Assembly (NCBI GenBank): GCA_005502915.1
Contig: SCMT01000002.1
Span: 124,001 to 188,000 of the forward strand
DNA from: Lysobacteraceae bacterium 2PB
Lineage (GTDB): Bacteria > Pseudomonadota > Gammaproteobacteria > Xanthomonadales > Xanthomonadaceae
Reading direction: 5' to 3'
DNA: 64,000 bases
Shown here: positions 8,582-17,204 of the stretch, piece after piece
Layout of the letters: the number at the start of each line of letters is the position of its first letter
How positions within the stretch are numbered: the stretch's first letter is position 1
Notes under the pieces: model-generated
Told to the model about the DNA's origin: nothing
What the model saw: only the letters and a program-made list of their open reading frames with translations
Database searches by the model: none
Position numbers and translations under genes: made by a program

Positions 8582-8616
8582 CCTGCTGTCCGCCGCACGG
8601 AGCGGCGGACAGCAGG
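8582..8616. terminator. Bidirectional terminator between converging smeRv-like and subtilase genes
   Basis: Perfect 15-base arms (8582-8596, 8602-8616) with a 5-base loop lie in the 63-base gap between two convergent genes. There is no strong T-tract, as is common at this GC content. Confidence 0.65.
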
Positions 8617-8633
8617 GGACGACGTGTCGCAGG

Positions 8634-10655
8634 TCAGTAGCCGCGAATGCCGATCGCGTAGCCGTGGATCGACGCCGCGCTGGACTGGATGTGGTCCTTC
8701 GATGCCACGCTGCACGCGGTCTGCGTGCCGCCCGACAGGAAGGGCTGGATCCGCCACAGCAGGTTGCCGGCGCCGCTCCAGTTGACGAACGCGCCGCAGC
8801 CGGACAGCGCGTAGCCGGCCGGCACGTTCGCCACTGTCGACGGATGCCCGACGACGCCCGACAGCGTGCTGCCGACCTGCGAGTCGAAGGTGCCGATGCC
8901 GGCGATGTCTGTGCGCAGGCCGATCGCATAGGCCACCGCAGTGGCCGGCGAGGACTCGATGTGGTCCTTCGAGCGCGCGCGCCAGCCACTGCTGCCCGAC
9001 GGCGCGGACGCGGTGCCGATGTTGCCGTTGCCGGTCCAGTTGACCTTGAAGCCGCCGCCGACCAGGGCGAAGCCCGCGGGCACGGTCGCGGTGACGTCGG
9101 GATGCGCCGCGAACGCACTGGTCGCGGTGCTCACCGCGATGTGGCTGCGCAGCTGGTCGGCGGTGAGGCCGGCGATCTTCAGGCCGATCGCCCAGCCGCG
9201 CACCGCGACCGGGTCAGGCCTCAGGTGATCCTTGGTCGACACCAGCCAGGCCGAGAGACTGGCATTGGGATAGGACGCGGTCAGCAGGTTGCCCTCGGGC
9301 GCGTTCTTGCCCACGCCGCCGCCGCCGATCACCACGTAGTCGGCGGGCACGGCGATCGCGAAATCGGTGTTGTGGCCCTGGACCACATTCGAGGTGCGCT
9401 CGAACACCGCGATCGTCACCTTGCCGCTGGCGTCGGTCTGCTCGAACAGTTTGGTCGTGCTGTTGCCACCGAGCGTGTACAGCAGGCGGTTCGGCGAACC
9501 GGCGCCGGCGTTGCCGACCCGGTTCACCGAGGCCGCGTCGACCAGCGCCGCGGCGACCTGCGCGGGCGTGTCGCCGGGATTGGCCGCCAGGTGCAGCGCG
9601 GCGGCGCCGGCCACGTGCGGGGAGGCCATCGAGGTGCCGTCGAGCACCTCGGTCGCGCTGTTGCCGGTGTACCAGGCCGAGGTGATGCCGCTGCCCGGTG
9701 CGAACAGGTCGAGGCAGTTGCCGAAGTTGGAGAAGCTCGAGCGCGCATCGTTGCTCTGCGTGGATCCGACCGTGATCGCTGCCGGCACGCGCGCCGGCGA
9801 GAAGCCGCAGGCGTCCGAGGCGTTGTTGCCGGCCGCCACCACGGCCACCACGCCGCTGGCGATCAGGTTGTTCACCGCGGCGTCCACCGAGGTGTTGCCG
9901 CCGCCGCCGAGGCTCAGGTTGGCCACCGCCGGCAGCTGGCGGTTCGCGGCCACCCAGTCGATGCCGGCGATGATCTCCGACCAGCTGCCCGAATTGCCGC
10001 AGCCGAACACGCGCACCGGGTGCACGATCGCGCCTTTTGCGATGCCCCAGGTGGTGCCGGCGGTGGTGCCCGCGACGTGCGTGCCATGGCCGTTGCAGTC
10101 TCCGGTGCCCAGGCCGTCGTTGATCGCGGTGAAGCCGTTGCCCATCCGGCCGGCGAACTCGTTGTGGGTCGGACGCACGCCGGTGTCGATGATGTAGGCG
10201 TGCACGTTCGACGCGGTGGTGTTGTAGGTGTAGGTGCCGCTCAGCGGGAGGTCGCGCTGGTCGACGCGGTCGATGCCCCAGGTCGCGCCGGTCTGCGTCG
10301 GCCGGATGTGGGCCACGCCGTCCTCTTCCACATAGGCGACACGCGGGTCGGCCAGCAGCCGGGCCAGCGCGGCGTCGTTCGCCTGTACCACGAAGCCGCG
10401 CAGCGCGCGCTGGTAGCTGCGGACGAGCCGCACGCGATGGCCGGCGGCCATCTGCCGCGCCACGTCGGCGACGCGGGCGCGGCCGGTGCGCTCGTGGCTC
10501 AGGCTGGCCGCCTGCGGCTTGAGCACCACGATGTAGCGGCCCTGGATGGGCTGGCGGCTGGTGCGCAGGTCCGCCGCCAACGCGGAGGCCGACAGCGCGG
10601 CGCAGGCGAGGGTGGCCGCGATCGCGGCCGACAGCAGGGAAGTCTTTCGATTCAT
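8634..10655 (-). CDS. Secreted subtilisin-like serine protease (S8, proteinase K type) with three C-terminal repeats
   Basis: A 673-aa exported protease. A signal peptide (about 1-28, ending SASALA) is followed by an inhibitor I9 propeptide (about 38-117, beginning GRYIVVLK). The S8 domain has the triad Asp157 (AYIIDTGV), His193 (GHGTHVAG) and Ser342 (GTSMASPHVAG) plus oxyanion Asn277 (AAGNN). The catalytic domain ends near residue 397. Residues 430-673 hold three repeats of about 87 residues, each with VPA-[DG]-[YF], a Gly-rich turn, an SKDH-like motif and a YAIGL-like end. The start at 10655 is chosen because it begins the signal peptide. It likely degrades extracellular protein; the repeats may bind substrate or cell wall. 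Confidence 0.92.
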   Translation of the reverse strand: MNRKTSLLSAAIAATLACAALSASALAADLRTSRQPIQGRYIVVLKPQAASLSHERTGRARVADVARQMAAGHRVRLVRSYQRALRGFVVQANDAALARLLADPRVAYVEEDGVAHIRPTQTGATWGIDRVDQRDLPLSGTYTYNTTASNVHAYIIDTGVRPTHNEFAGRMGNGFTAINDGLGTGDCNGHGTHVAGTTAGTTWGIAKGAIVHPVRVFGCGNSGSWSEIIAGIDWVAANRQLPAVANLSLGGGGNTSVDAAVNNLIASGVVAVVAAGNNASDACGFSPARVPAAITVGSTQSNDARSSFSNFGNCLDLFAPGSGITSAWYTGNSATEVLDGTSMASPHVAGAAALHLAANPGDTPAQVAAALVDAASVNRVGNAGAGSPNRLLYTLGGNSTTKLFEQTDASGKVTIAVFERTSNVVQGHNTDFAIAVPADYVVIGGGGVGKNAPEGNLLTASYPNASLSAWLVSTKDHLRPDPVAVRGWAIGLKIAGLTADQLRSHIAVSTATSAFAAHPDVTATVPAGFALVGGGFKVNWTGNGNIGTASAPSGSSGWRARSKDHIESSPATAVAYAIGLRTDIAGIGTFDSQVGSTLSGVVGHPSTVANVPAGYALSGCGAFVNWSGAGNLLWRIQPFLSGGTQTACSVASKDHIQSSAASIHGYAIGIRGY

Positions 10656-10977
10656 TCGGTACGGGTCCTTGTCGATGGAATGAAACATCCGGCCCGCGTC
10701 GCCGTGTGCGGGCGCGCGGGCGTGCCTGCCATCGCAGGGAACGATGCGGCAAGGACACGGGATCGATTCGCGATCGCCATCGAAGCGCGATCGATCGAAC
10801 CGCGATCGTCGGCGTCCCTGCCCGTGGACAGCCCGGGTGCCGACGGGCCTTGCGGCCGCTGCCTGCGACGGCATCGCAGACTCTAGCGGCCCGTCGATGA
10901 CACGCGTGCGAAGGCGTTGGCAGAATCGCGCGCCGCCCGGTGGTGATCGCTTGCGCCTGGCCGGATGGCGCGTCCGC
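10656..10977. other. Intergenic region upstream of the subtilase with CGCGATCG repeats
   Basis: No convincing gene lies in these 322 bases. The subtilase promoter (minus strand) should be here, but no clear -35/-10 pair stands out. Three copies of CGCGATCG start at 10769, 10786 and 10801, 114 to 153 bases before the subtilase start, embedded in GATC-rich sequence. A small hairpin (CTGCGA/TCGCAG, 10863-10879) lies on the DUF3429 side and may end that transcript. Confidence 0.4.
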
Positions 10978-11433
10978 TCAGCGCGGCGCGAGGGCCACCA
11001 GCAGGATCGCCGAGGCCACGACCAGTGTGGCGTTGCGGCGCAGGGCGAAGAACCAGCCGGGCAGCACGCCTTTCGTGCGCAGGCCGTGGTCGATGGCGAG
11101 CAGCGACATGAAGCACGGCACCAGCAGCAGGCAACCCAGGCGTGGGTCGCCGAGCAGGAGGGTGGACCAGGCGAACAGCGCGGCGACGTTGCTCGCGATC
11201 ATCGGCAGGTGCCCGCAGCGCGCCGCGAAGAACAGCGAGGCGGCCCAGTGGATGCCGGCGATGAACGATGCGATCACGGCTGCGTAGGCGAGCGCGATCG
11301 TCGGCACGTTCGCGACGTCGGAATCCCCTGCGAGAGAAGGTACCCAGGCCAGCACGGCGCAGGCGATCAGCGGGAGGGTGCCGGCGTAGGTCAGGCCCTG
11401 CGCGAGGCGCGGGTTCGGCAATGCATCGGTCAT
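10978..11433 (-). CDS. DUF3429 family membrane protein
   Basis: A 151-aa integral membrane protein with about five hydrophobic helices and family hallmarks such as SFIAGIHWA and the ending in short basic loops, matching DUF3429. The ATG at 11433 overlaps the stop of the upstream MpaB-like gene (ATGA), so the two are translationally coupled. The biochemical role of DUF3429 is not known; the coupling suggests it serves the same process as the oxygenase. Confidence 0.8.
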   Translation of the reverse strand: MTDALPNPRLAQGLTYAGTLPLIACAVLAWVPSLAGDSDVANVPTIALAYAAVIASFIAGIHWAASLFFAARCGHLPMIASNVAALFAWSTLLLGDPRLGCLLLVPCFMSLLAIDHGLRTKGVLPGWFFALRRNATLVVASAILLVALAPR

Positions 11434-12395
11434 GGCGATTCCTGTCCCGTGCAAGCGGGAGATGTGGGTGCGTGGATCGAAGGCCAGCGCGAAAGGATCG
11501 ACGGGTCCACCCCGACCCGCGCGCAGGCGCGCGGTGCGATGCCGTCCGGCAGGGCGGCGCGGAACAATGGCGCCGCACCGGCCAGCATGCGCGCTGCGAT
11601 GCGGGACTGCAGGCGCTGCGCGGCGGTGCGCTGCAGCAGGCGCTCCGCCCAGTCCGGCAGCAGTGCGGCGCCGGCGCCGAGGAACAGGTCGCGGGACAGG
11701 CCGGCCATCGGCACCGGCAGGCGCATGCGTGCGAGCACCACGAGTACTTCGCGCGATCGCGCGTCGAAGCGCAGCGTGTCGCGCACCGAGGCGAAATATG
11801 CATCGACATCCGCCTCGCGCATCGGGACATCGGTTGCGCCGAGCGCCCGTGCCACGTCCGCGGCTTCGCCGTAGTAGGCATCGGCCAGCGGCGTCGGCAC
11901 GGGACGGCAGTAGCGTCGGTAGCCCTGCAGGAAGCCGTAGCTCTCGGTCACGTGCACCCAGGTCAGCAGCGCAGGGTCGTCGGCGCGGTACGGCGTGCCG
12001 TCCGCCGTCGTGCCCTGCACGCGCGCATGGATGCTGCGCACGCGCGCGATCAGACGTTCGGCCTCGCTGCGACCGGCATAGGTGCTGCCGGCGACGAAGT
12101 CGGTGGTGCGGCGCAGTCGTCCGACCAGGTCCTCGCGGAAATTCGAGTGGTCCCAGACCCCGGCCAGCGCCTTCGGGTGCAGGGTTTGCAGCATCAGCGC
12201 GCACAAGCCACCGGAGAGCATGCCCGGGAAGTCGGCATGGATCCGCCAGGTCATGCTGTCCGGGCCGAACAGGCCGGGATCGCCTGCCGGCGCTTCGTAA
12301 TCGATGCCGCTGCGCCCGCGCGGAAACACGTCCAGCACCCAGGCGCGGATGCGTGCGGTGGCGGGGGCGGCGAAGGTCCGGAGTGCGCTGTGCAT
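11430..12395 (-). CDS. Oxygenase MpaB family protein (DUF2236)
   Basis: A 321-aa member of the ER-bound oxygenase MpaB/MpaB'/rubber oxygenase (Lcp) domain family. Typical family segments are present: WRIHADFPGMLSGG, LMLQTLHPKALAGVWDHS, TYAGRSEAERLI and TWVHVTESYGFLQGYRRY. Known members are b-type haem oxygenases that use conserved His and Lys/Arg residues; the His residues in these motifs would be candidates. It starts at 12395; an in-frame extension upstream overlaps the neighbouring flavoprotein and is rejected. It is coupled to the DUF3429 gene. Substrate unknown. Confidence 0.85.
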   Translation of the reverse strand: MHSALRTFAAPATARIRAWVLDVFPRGRSGIDYEAPAGDPGLFGPDSMTWRIHADFPGMLSGGLCALMLQTLHPKALAGVWDHSNFREDLVGRLRRTTDFVAGSTYAGRSEAERLIARVRSIHARVQGTTADGTPYRADDPALLTWVHVTESYGFLQGYRRYCRPVPTPLADAYYGEAADVARALGATDVPMREADVDAYFASVRDTLRFDARSREVLVVLARMRLPVPMAGLSRDLFLGAGAALLPDWAERLLQRTAAQRLQSRIAARMLAGAAPLFRAALPDGIAPRACARVGVDPSILSRWPSIHAPTSPACTGQESP

Positions 12396-12471
12396 GGCGC
12401 GGATGATACGGGCTTCGCCCGGTCGCGGATGCGGCGCGCACGAGGTCGCCGTGGACGATGTCGCGGACGGA

Positions 12472-14061
12472 TCAGGCCACCGGGATCGACTGCGGATGGT
12501 GGAAGACGTCGGTCGGGTCCCACTGCCGCTTGATGTCCACGAGGTTGCGCGGATGGTTGCGGTAGTTGTCGAGGAAATAGAGCCACATCGCACGGTCGAT
12601 GCCGCCGTCGGCGTGGGTGCCGAGCGCGCTGTCCGGATAGTTGTAGTAGCAGCCTTCGACGACGCCCTGCGTGTCTCGCGCAGGATCGGGCGTGCCGCCG
12701 TACGCGGCGTAGACATCGCGGTACATGCCGTCGATCCAGCCGACGTGCGCAGCTTCCTGCGTCGTGTACGGCGGGCGGTGGCTCGTGCCGGGCGCCGAAT
12801 CGTTGTTCCAGTAGGTCTGGTACTGCAGCTTCATGATCGAGCTGCGCTGCGGCACGGCGGTCGCATCGGAGGCGCGGCGATTGATCGCACCACCGTAGCT
12901 GTCCACCTGCAGCAGGCTCTGCTTCATGTCGGCGGCGTCCACGCCTTCGGGCACCACCTGCAGCCAGGCGTGGATCGCGTCCACCTGCTCGATCGGGAAT
13001 GCCTGCTTCATGTACGCTGACTTGTACTTGCCGAACTGGTTCGGGCCCGAGCCGTTGAGCGTCTGCAGGGCTTCGAGATAGGTCAGGTGCTGCGCCTGTT
13101 CGCTCGCAGGGAGCGTGTGCATGTAGCCCGGGTGGCCACCGAAGGGCTTGAGCAGCGGCGAGGTGCGCGCGACGCGCGCGAAGCGCGCCTGCAGCGTTTC
13201 GACATGGCGTTCGGCGTGCTGGCAGTGTTCGCGATGCGCCGTGCCCGGCCGCGACGCGAACTGCAGCACCAGGCCGAGCTGGCCGGCCGACGCATGGGTG
13301 AGCTTGAGCAGGGTGAAGGCATTGTCCGGCAGGTCCGCCATCAGCTCGGCGTATTCGGCGAGCAGTGCGCGGAAGGCCGGCAGCGGCATGTCGCTCCAGT
13401 TCCAGGCCAGCGTCCACAGCGTCGCGTGCTCCGGTGCCTCGGGCAGTTCGGCGAACCAGTAGCGCACGATCACGCCGAAATTGCCGCCGCCACCGCCGCA
13501 CAGCGCCCAGAACAGGTCGCGCTCGGTCGCGTCGTCGCTCTGCGCGGACACATGGCGCAGGCGCGCTTCGCCGTGCGCCGCGTCCCAGGTGACGATGTCC
13601 ACCGCGTCCAGATGATCCACCGTCAGCCCGTGCAATCGCGACAGCAGGCCGTAGCCGCCCCCGGTGATGTGCCCGCCGGCGCCGACCGAATAGCACGAGC
13701 CCGCCGGCAGCGTCTTGCCGAAACCGTTGAGCAATGTGCGGTACACCGTCCAGTTCTCGCAGCCCGCATCGACGAAGTACAGGCCGCGCTCGCGGTCGAA
13801 ACCGACCTGGTTCAGCGCCGACATGTCGATCACCGCGCGGGTGCTCTCGTTGTAGACGAAGTTCTCGTAGCAGTGCCGCCCCGACGTTACCTTCACGCCG
13901 CGACCATGCTGCACGATCGCATCGCGCACCATGCCGGCCACCTCATCGACCTGCGTGGGCACGTAGACCGCTTCGAGTCCCGGCGCGAACCAGCGCCGAT
14001 CGAAACCCTGGCGGTCGCTGAGCAGCGGCGCGCGCGTGGCGCCCGTGAGGATGCGGGTCAT
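12472..14061 (-). CDS. FAD-binding oxidoreductase, berberine-bridge/PCMH type
   Basis: A 529-aa flavoprotein. Residues about 30-210 form the FAD-binding PCMH domain. SGRHCYENFV contains His63, the usual site of covalent flavin attachment, and GAGGHITGGGYGLLSR is the pyrophosphate-binding Gly-rich loop. The C-terminus has the BBE domain signature YYNYPDSALG and ends near WDPTDVFHHPQSIP. Such enzymes oxidise carbohydrates, alcohols or alkaloids with oxygen. No Sec signal is visible. The start at 14061 has AGGGA about nine bases upstream. It lies upstream of the MpaB-like gene on the same strand with a 76-base gap, so a redox operon is plausible. Confidence 0.87.
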   Translation of the reverse strand: MTRILTGATRAPLLSDRQGFDRRWFAPGLEAVYVPTQVDEVAGMVRDAIVQHGRGVKVTSGRHCYENFVYNESTRAVIDMSALNQVGFDRERGLYFVDAGCENWTVYRTLLNGFGKTLPAGSCYSVGAGGHITGGGYGLLSRLHGLTVDHLDAVDIVTWDAAHGEARLRHVSAQSDDATERDLFWALCGGGGGNFGVIVRYWFAELPEAPEHATLWTLAWNWSDMPLPAFRALLAEYAELMADLPDNAFTLLKLTHASAGQLGLVLQFASRPGTAHREHCQHAERHVETLQARFARVARTSPLLKPFGGHPGYMHTLPASEQAQHLTYLEALQTLNGSGPNQFGKYKSAYMKQAFPIEQVDAIHAWLQVVPEGVDAADMKQSLLQVDSYGGAINRRASDATAVPQRSSIMKLQYQTYWNNDSAPGTSHRPPYTTQEAAHVGWIDGMYRDVYAAYGGTPDPARDTQGVVEGCYYNYPDSALGTHADGGIDRAMWLYFLDNYRNHPRNLVDIKRQWDPTDVFHHPQSIPVA

Positions 14062-14181
14062 GTCCGACGTTCCCTGTTGGATGATGGCGCGATCATGCGC
14101 CCGCCGGAGCGACGGGTGCAATGCGGGGCGGGATCAGTTCGGGATCGGATGTGCAGCGCACGAAGAAAGGGATTTGCTGCA

Positions 14182-14598
14182 CTAGTCGCTGTTAGGCCAC
14201 GTCAGTATCGCCGAGAATCGCCTCTGTCCGAGGGTGCCGATGTGGTCGACGGTGACATGCACCCAGGCTTCCATGGAGGCATGCAGCATCGACCAGTCGA
14301 TCGAAATCCCATGCGTGAATCCCGAGGACGCGAGGATGTCTTCGAGTTTCGCCGCGATCCGTGCGTCGATCAGGCCCGCGTCGCCTGGTGCAAAGAGCGC
14401 ACTGATTCGTGATTCCAGCGCGAGTTCCGGCTGGTCGAGCGGGGCGTCATGGGTGATCGGGAGCAGGAAGCCTTCCTGCGAAGGACGCGCACACTGCACG
14501 CCTCTGGCCTGGTTTTCGTAGACGATGCCTGTCTTTGCCGGGACCACGAGGGCGCATTGGTTCAGGTCATCGAGCGATATGCGGATCATGTCAGACAT
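14182..14598 (-). CDS. DUF6210-like protein
   Basis: A 138-aa soluble protein beginning MSDMIRISLDDLNQ. The early GIVYENQ segment, the SMEAWVHV segment and the ending ILTWPNSD resemble the DUF6210 family as I recall it. No catalytic motif is visible. It lies 127 bases downstream of the Fic gene on the same strand, in sequence of lower GC than the surroundings. An extended frame further upstream lacks coding character. Function unknown; such small soluble proteins are often found near toxin loci, but that is only a possibility here. Confidence 0.6.
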   Translation of the reverse strand: MSDMIRISLDDLNQCALVVPAKTGIVYENQARGVQCARPSQEGFLLPITHDAPLDQPELALESRISALFAPGDAGLIDARIAAKLEDILASSGFTHGISIDWSMLHASMEAWVHVTVDHIGTLGQRRFSAILTWPNSD

Positions 14599-14725
14599 GC
14601 ATGCCTCGATATGGGGAGGCTTGTGGACAGGTGGGTCGTGGAAAGGTGCCGCGACTCCAACAGCCGGGCCGCATTGACTTTGCTGAAGGAACTCGCCGTT
14701 GTTGCGCGTTTGGTCCGGCGATGCA

Positions 14726-16054
14726 TCAATTCTTGAGTTTGTTCGCGAGATTGCTCGCCGCAACAAATACGTATGATCGGCCGTGCTTGTGCTGCGTCAT
14801 CAGTTTCGCCTCGGTCAAGCCGAGCAGGTCGGTGCGTGCCGTCTGGTACGTGACGTCGTGGATGCGGCGATGCCCTTCGATCGTGTACGATTTTTCCGGG
14901 CGCTTCAATGCATTCAGGAGCAGCTCGCGTTGACGATGATTGAGTTGCCTTGCCAGTTTCGTGCCTGGCTTGAGCAGGGTTTCCGCAAGTCGTTGCTCTT
15001 TGCGCTTGCGCGCCAGATACCCATGCAGGCCATCGATCGCCTTGAGGATCGCGTCCAGCTGGTGATCGACGAAGTATGTCGTATCGCAGCCGTCTGTCTC
15101 CGTATGCAGGTATGCGCGCATGTACTGGGCAGGCGCTTTCCTGAGGATGCTGGAAATCGATAGGTATTCCATCATCCAGAACCCGGAGCGCAGCATGGAC
15201 CAATAGAACAGTGCGCGAGCCGTTCGGCCATTGCCGTCGCAGAACGGGTGGTCGTAGCCGATCTGGAAATGAACCAGAATCGCCCGCACGACGGGGTGCA
15301 GGAAGTTGGCGTCGTCGTTCTCGTTCGCGAAGTCGCAAAGCGCCTGCAGTCGTTGCGGCAATTCTTCGGCCTTGGGTGGCATGTGCAGCACGCGGCCGGT
15401 TTCGTCTTCGATCGCGATGTTGTCCTCGGCAGTGCGGAATCGTCCTGCCCATTGCGGGTCTTCCAGCGTGTCTGCGGTCAGCATCCGATGGATTTCGAAG
15501 ATCGTGTCCGGTGTGAGCGGCTTGTCGATCCAGTGCTTGAGTTCGCGCATGGTCGCGAAGTTGTTGTAGATCATGCGCTCGCCATAATCCCGCGGCTTCC
15601 GTCCGCTCACGAGCATGTCCTTCGCGACCTGTGTCGTGGTTGCAGCACCTTCTAGTTGCGAGGAGGTCATCGCTTCTTCGATCAGCGAACGCACGAGGTA
15701 GCGATCCTTCGAGGCGGGATCGTCCACATGATCCACCCCCTTGAGAGCGCCTGCGGCGTCGCGCGCGATCATGAAGAGCTTGCGTTGCAGGCTCGGGCTC
15801 AGGGAAACGGTGAAGTTGTCGCCATGTTTGTCGCGCAGCGGGAGTCTGTGGGCCAGGGCTATCCGGGCGGTCTTGATGGCAAGCCACCACGCTTCGTGGT
15901 CAATGCCATCGGGCGGGGTCAGGTGGCGCAGCTTGTCCCAATGCAGGTATTCGTTTTCGACTTCAGGCGCGATGATTCCATGCCTTGCGATGGCCTGCAG
16001 CCCAAGGCGCTGGGCCAGCGTCGACCACTCCGGGGGCGTCACGGGCAGCTTCAT
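14726..16054 (-). CDS. Fic family protein with N-terminal inhibitory helix
   Basis: A 442-aa protein with a complete Fic active-site motif, HPFCDGNGR (residues 269-277), expected to transfer AMP or another nucleotide moiety to target hydroxyls. The motif SSQLEG (131-136) matches the (S/T)xxxE(G/N) inhibitory helix placed N-terminal to the core, so this is a class II, self-inhibited Fic protein with Glu135 as the presumed blocking residue. An N-terminal DUF4172-like region and a C-terminal winged-helix (about 370-442) are typical of this group. AGGA lies eight bases before the ATG. Codon use is less GC-rich than neighbours, suggesting acquisition. The target is unknown. Confidence 0.9.
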   Translation of the reverse strand: MKLPVTPPEWSTLAQRLGLQAIARHGIIAPEVENEYLHWDKLRHLTPPDGIDHEAWWLAIKTARIALAHRLPLRDKHGDNFTVSLSPSLQRKLFMIARDAAGALKGVDHVDDPASKDRYLVRSLIEEAMTSSQLEGAATTTQVAKDMLVSGRKPRDYGERMIYNNFATMRELKHWIDKPLTPDTIFEIHRMLTADTLEDPQWAGRFRTAEDNIAIEDETGRVLHMPPKAEELPQRLQALCDFANENDDANFLHPVVRAILVHFQIGYDHPFCDGNGRTARALFYWSMLRSGFWMMEYLSISSILRKAPAQYMRAYLHTETDGCDTTYFVDHQLDAILKAIDGLHGYLARKRKEQRLAETLLKPGTKLARQLNHRQRELLLNALKRPEKSYTIEGHRRIHDVTYQTARTDLLGLTEAKLMTQHKHGRSYVFVAASNLANKLKN

Positions 16055-16075
16055 CGGAGCGTCCTGTCGATTAAT

Positions 16076-16099
16076 TACTAATACGTTATTGAATTAGTA
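16076..16099 (-). promoter_or_regulatory. AT-rich inverted repeat in the fic promoter region
   Basis: TACTAAT (16076-16082) and ATTAGTA (16093-16099) form perfect 7-base arms with a 10-base spacer, in a strikingly AT-rich stretch just upstream of the fic ATG at 16054. The geometry suits a dimeric repressor, possibly the protein's own winged-helix domain. Binding is inferred. Confidence 0.45.
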
Positions 16100-16184
16100 T
16101 TTCGCCTGCAAGTGAGATGGCAAGTTGTTGATTTGAATACATGATTGGCCTGCGGGGTGAGTCCGTGCCCGCGATGGCTGCCGC

Positions 16185-17153
16185 TTACCGCCCCGAATGC
16201 CCCGTCTCGTCGTATTCCCTGGGCGCGAGCATCTGCGGCTGGATCAGTTCGATGAAGTCCCGTGCCTGCTGCGAGAGGTACTTGCCCTTGCGCACGACCA
16301 CGCCATAGCTGCGTGAGGGGAAGTATTTCGCCAGCGAGCGGGCGGCGAGGCGCTGGCGGTCGGCGTCGGTGAGGCAGATCGAGGTGACGATGCTGATGCC
16401 CAGGCCCATCGCGACGTACTGCTTGATGACCTCCCAGCCGCCGACTTCGAGGGCGACGGTGTAGGGCACGCGGTTCTGCTGGAACACCAGATCGACCAGG
16501 CGATAGGTGGTGAGGCGCTGCGGGGGCAGAATCAGGCCGTAGGGCGAGAGGTCTTCGAGCTTGATCTCGGGCTTGGCCATCAGCGGGTGGCCGGGCGGGG
16601 CGATCAGCATCGGCTCGAAGCGGTAGACCGGGGCGTAGTCGAGGTCGCCGGGGGCATCGAGCATCGAGCCGACGGCGAGGTCCACGCCGTCGGAGCGCAG
16701 CAGGTCCAGGCCGCCGGCGCCGGTGACGTTGTGCAGGATCAGTCGGACCTCGGGGTGGGCCTTGCGGTAGGCCTCCACGATCCGCGGCAGCAGGTAGAGG
16801 ATGGTCGAGCTGCCGGCGGCGACGTGCAGCTCGCCGGCATCCAGGCCCCGGAGCTGTTCGCGGAAGGTCGCGGGCAGGGCGTCGATGCCCTCGACCAGCG
16901 GCCGGGCCAGTTCGTACAGGGCGTCGCCCTCGCGGGTGGGGGTCAGCCGTCGGCCGGTCCGCTCGAACAGCCGGACACCCAGTTCCCGCTCCAGGGCCTG
17001 CAGCTGCAGGGTGATGGCCGGCTGGCTTACGTACAGGGCGCTGGCCGCACGGGAGATCGAGCCCAGCCGGACCACCTGGCAGAAGGCCCGCAGCGGCTTG
17101 AGGCGGTCGGCCTTGTAGGCGAAACGCGGGGCGCTGGCGCCGTCGGAGGTCAT
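16185..17153 (-). CDS. LysR-family regulator (CysB-like) divergent from aceB
   Basis: A 322-aa LysR regulator. The helix-turn-helix lies at about residues 18-75 (LKPLRAFCQVVRLGSISRAA, VSQPAITLQLQALERELGV), followed by a substrate-binding domain with motifs like those of CysB-type members (YLLPRIVEAYRKAHPEVRL, GLGISIVTSICLT). It is divergent from malate synthase with 109 bases between the two starts, which makes it the likely regulator of the glyoxylate shunt genes. The effector is unknown. Confidence 0.85.
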   Translation of the reverse strand: MTSDGASAPRFAYKADRLKPLRAFCQVVRLGSISRAASALYVSQPAITLQLQALERELGVRLFERTGRRLTPTREGDALYELARPLVEGIDALPATFREQLRGLDAGELHVAAGSSTILYLLPRIVEAYRKAHPEVRLILHNVTGAGGLDLLRSDGVDLAVGSMLDAPGDLDYAPVYRFEPMLIAPPGHPLMAKPEIKLEDLSPYGLILPPQRLTTYRLVDLVFQQNRVPYTVALEVGGWEVIKQYVAMGLGISIVTSICLTDADRQRLAARSLAKYFPSRSYGVVVRKGKYLSQQARDFIELIQPQMLAPREYDETGHSGR

Positions 17154-17164
17154 TGATTCGTCTG

Positions 17165-17204
17165 CTTATAAGTCAGGCTTATATCTGGCATTGAGAAAAC
17201 TCAA
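17165..17204. promoter_or_regulatory. Palindromes in the LysR-aceB divergent region
   Basis: CTTATAAG (17165-17172) is a perfect palindrome and TTGAG-AAAA-CTCAA (17191-17204) a second dyad. Both lie in an AT-rich island between the LysR gene and aceB and are candidate binding sites for the LysR regulator. Confidence 0.4.

Noticed and set aside
8664-10886. 740-codon plus-strand frame opposite the subtilase
   Set aside because: The minus strand encodes a complete subtilase with triad and signal peptide; the plus frame is Arg/Gly/His-rich noise from high GC3 bias.
10883-11881. 332-codon minus-strand frame beside the DUF3429 and MpaB genes
   Set aside because: Out of frame with both recognisable genes, no family resemblance, and fully overlapped by them.
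14586-15890. 434-codon alternative frame across the Fic gene
   Set aside because: Overlaps the Fic gene in another frame and lacks motifs; the Fic frame has the full active site.
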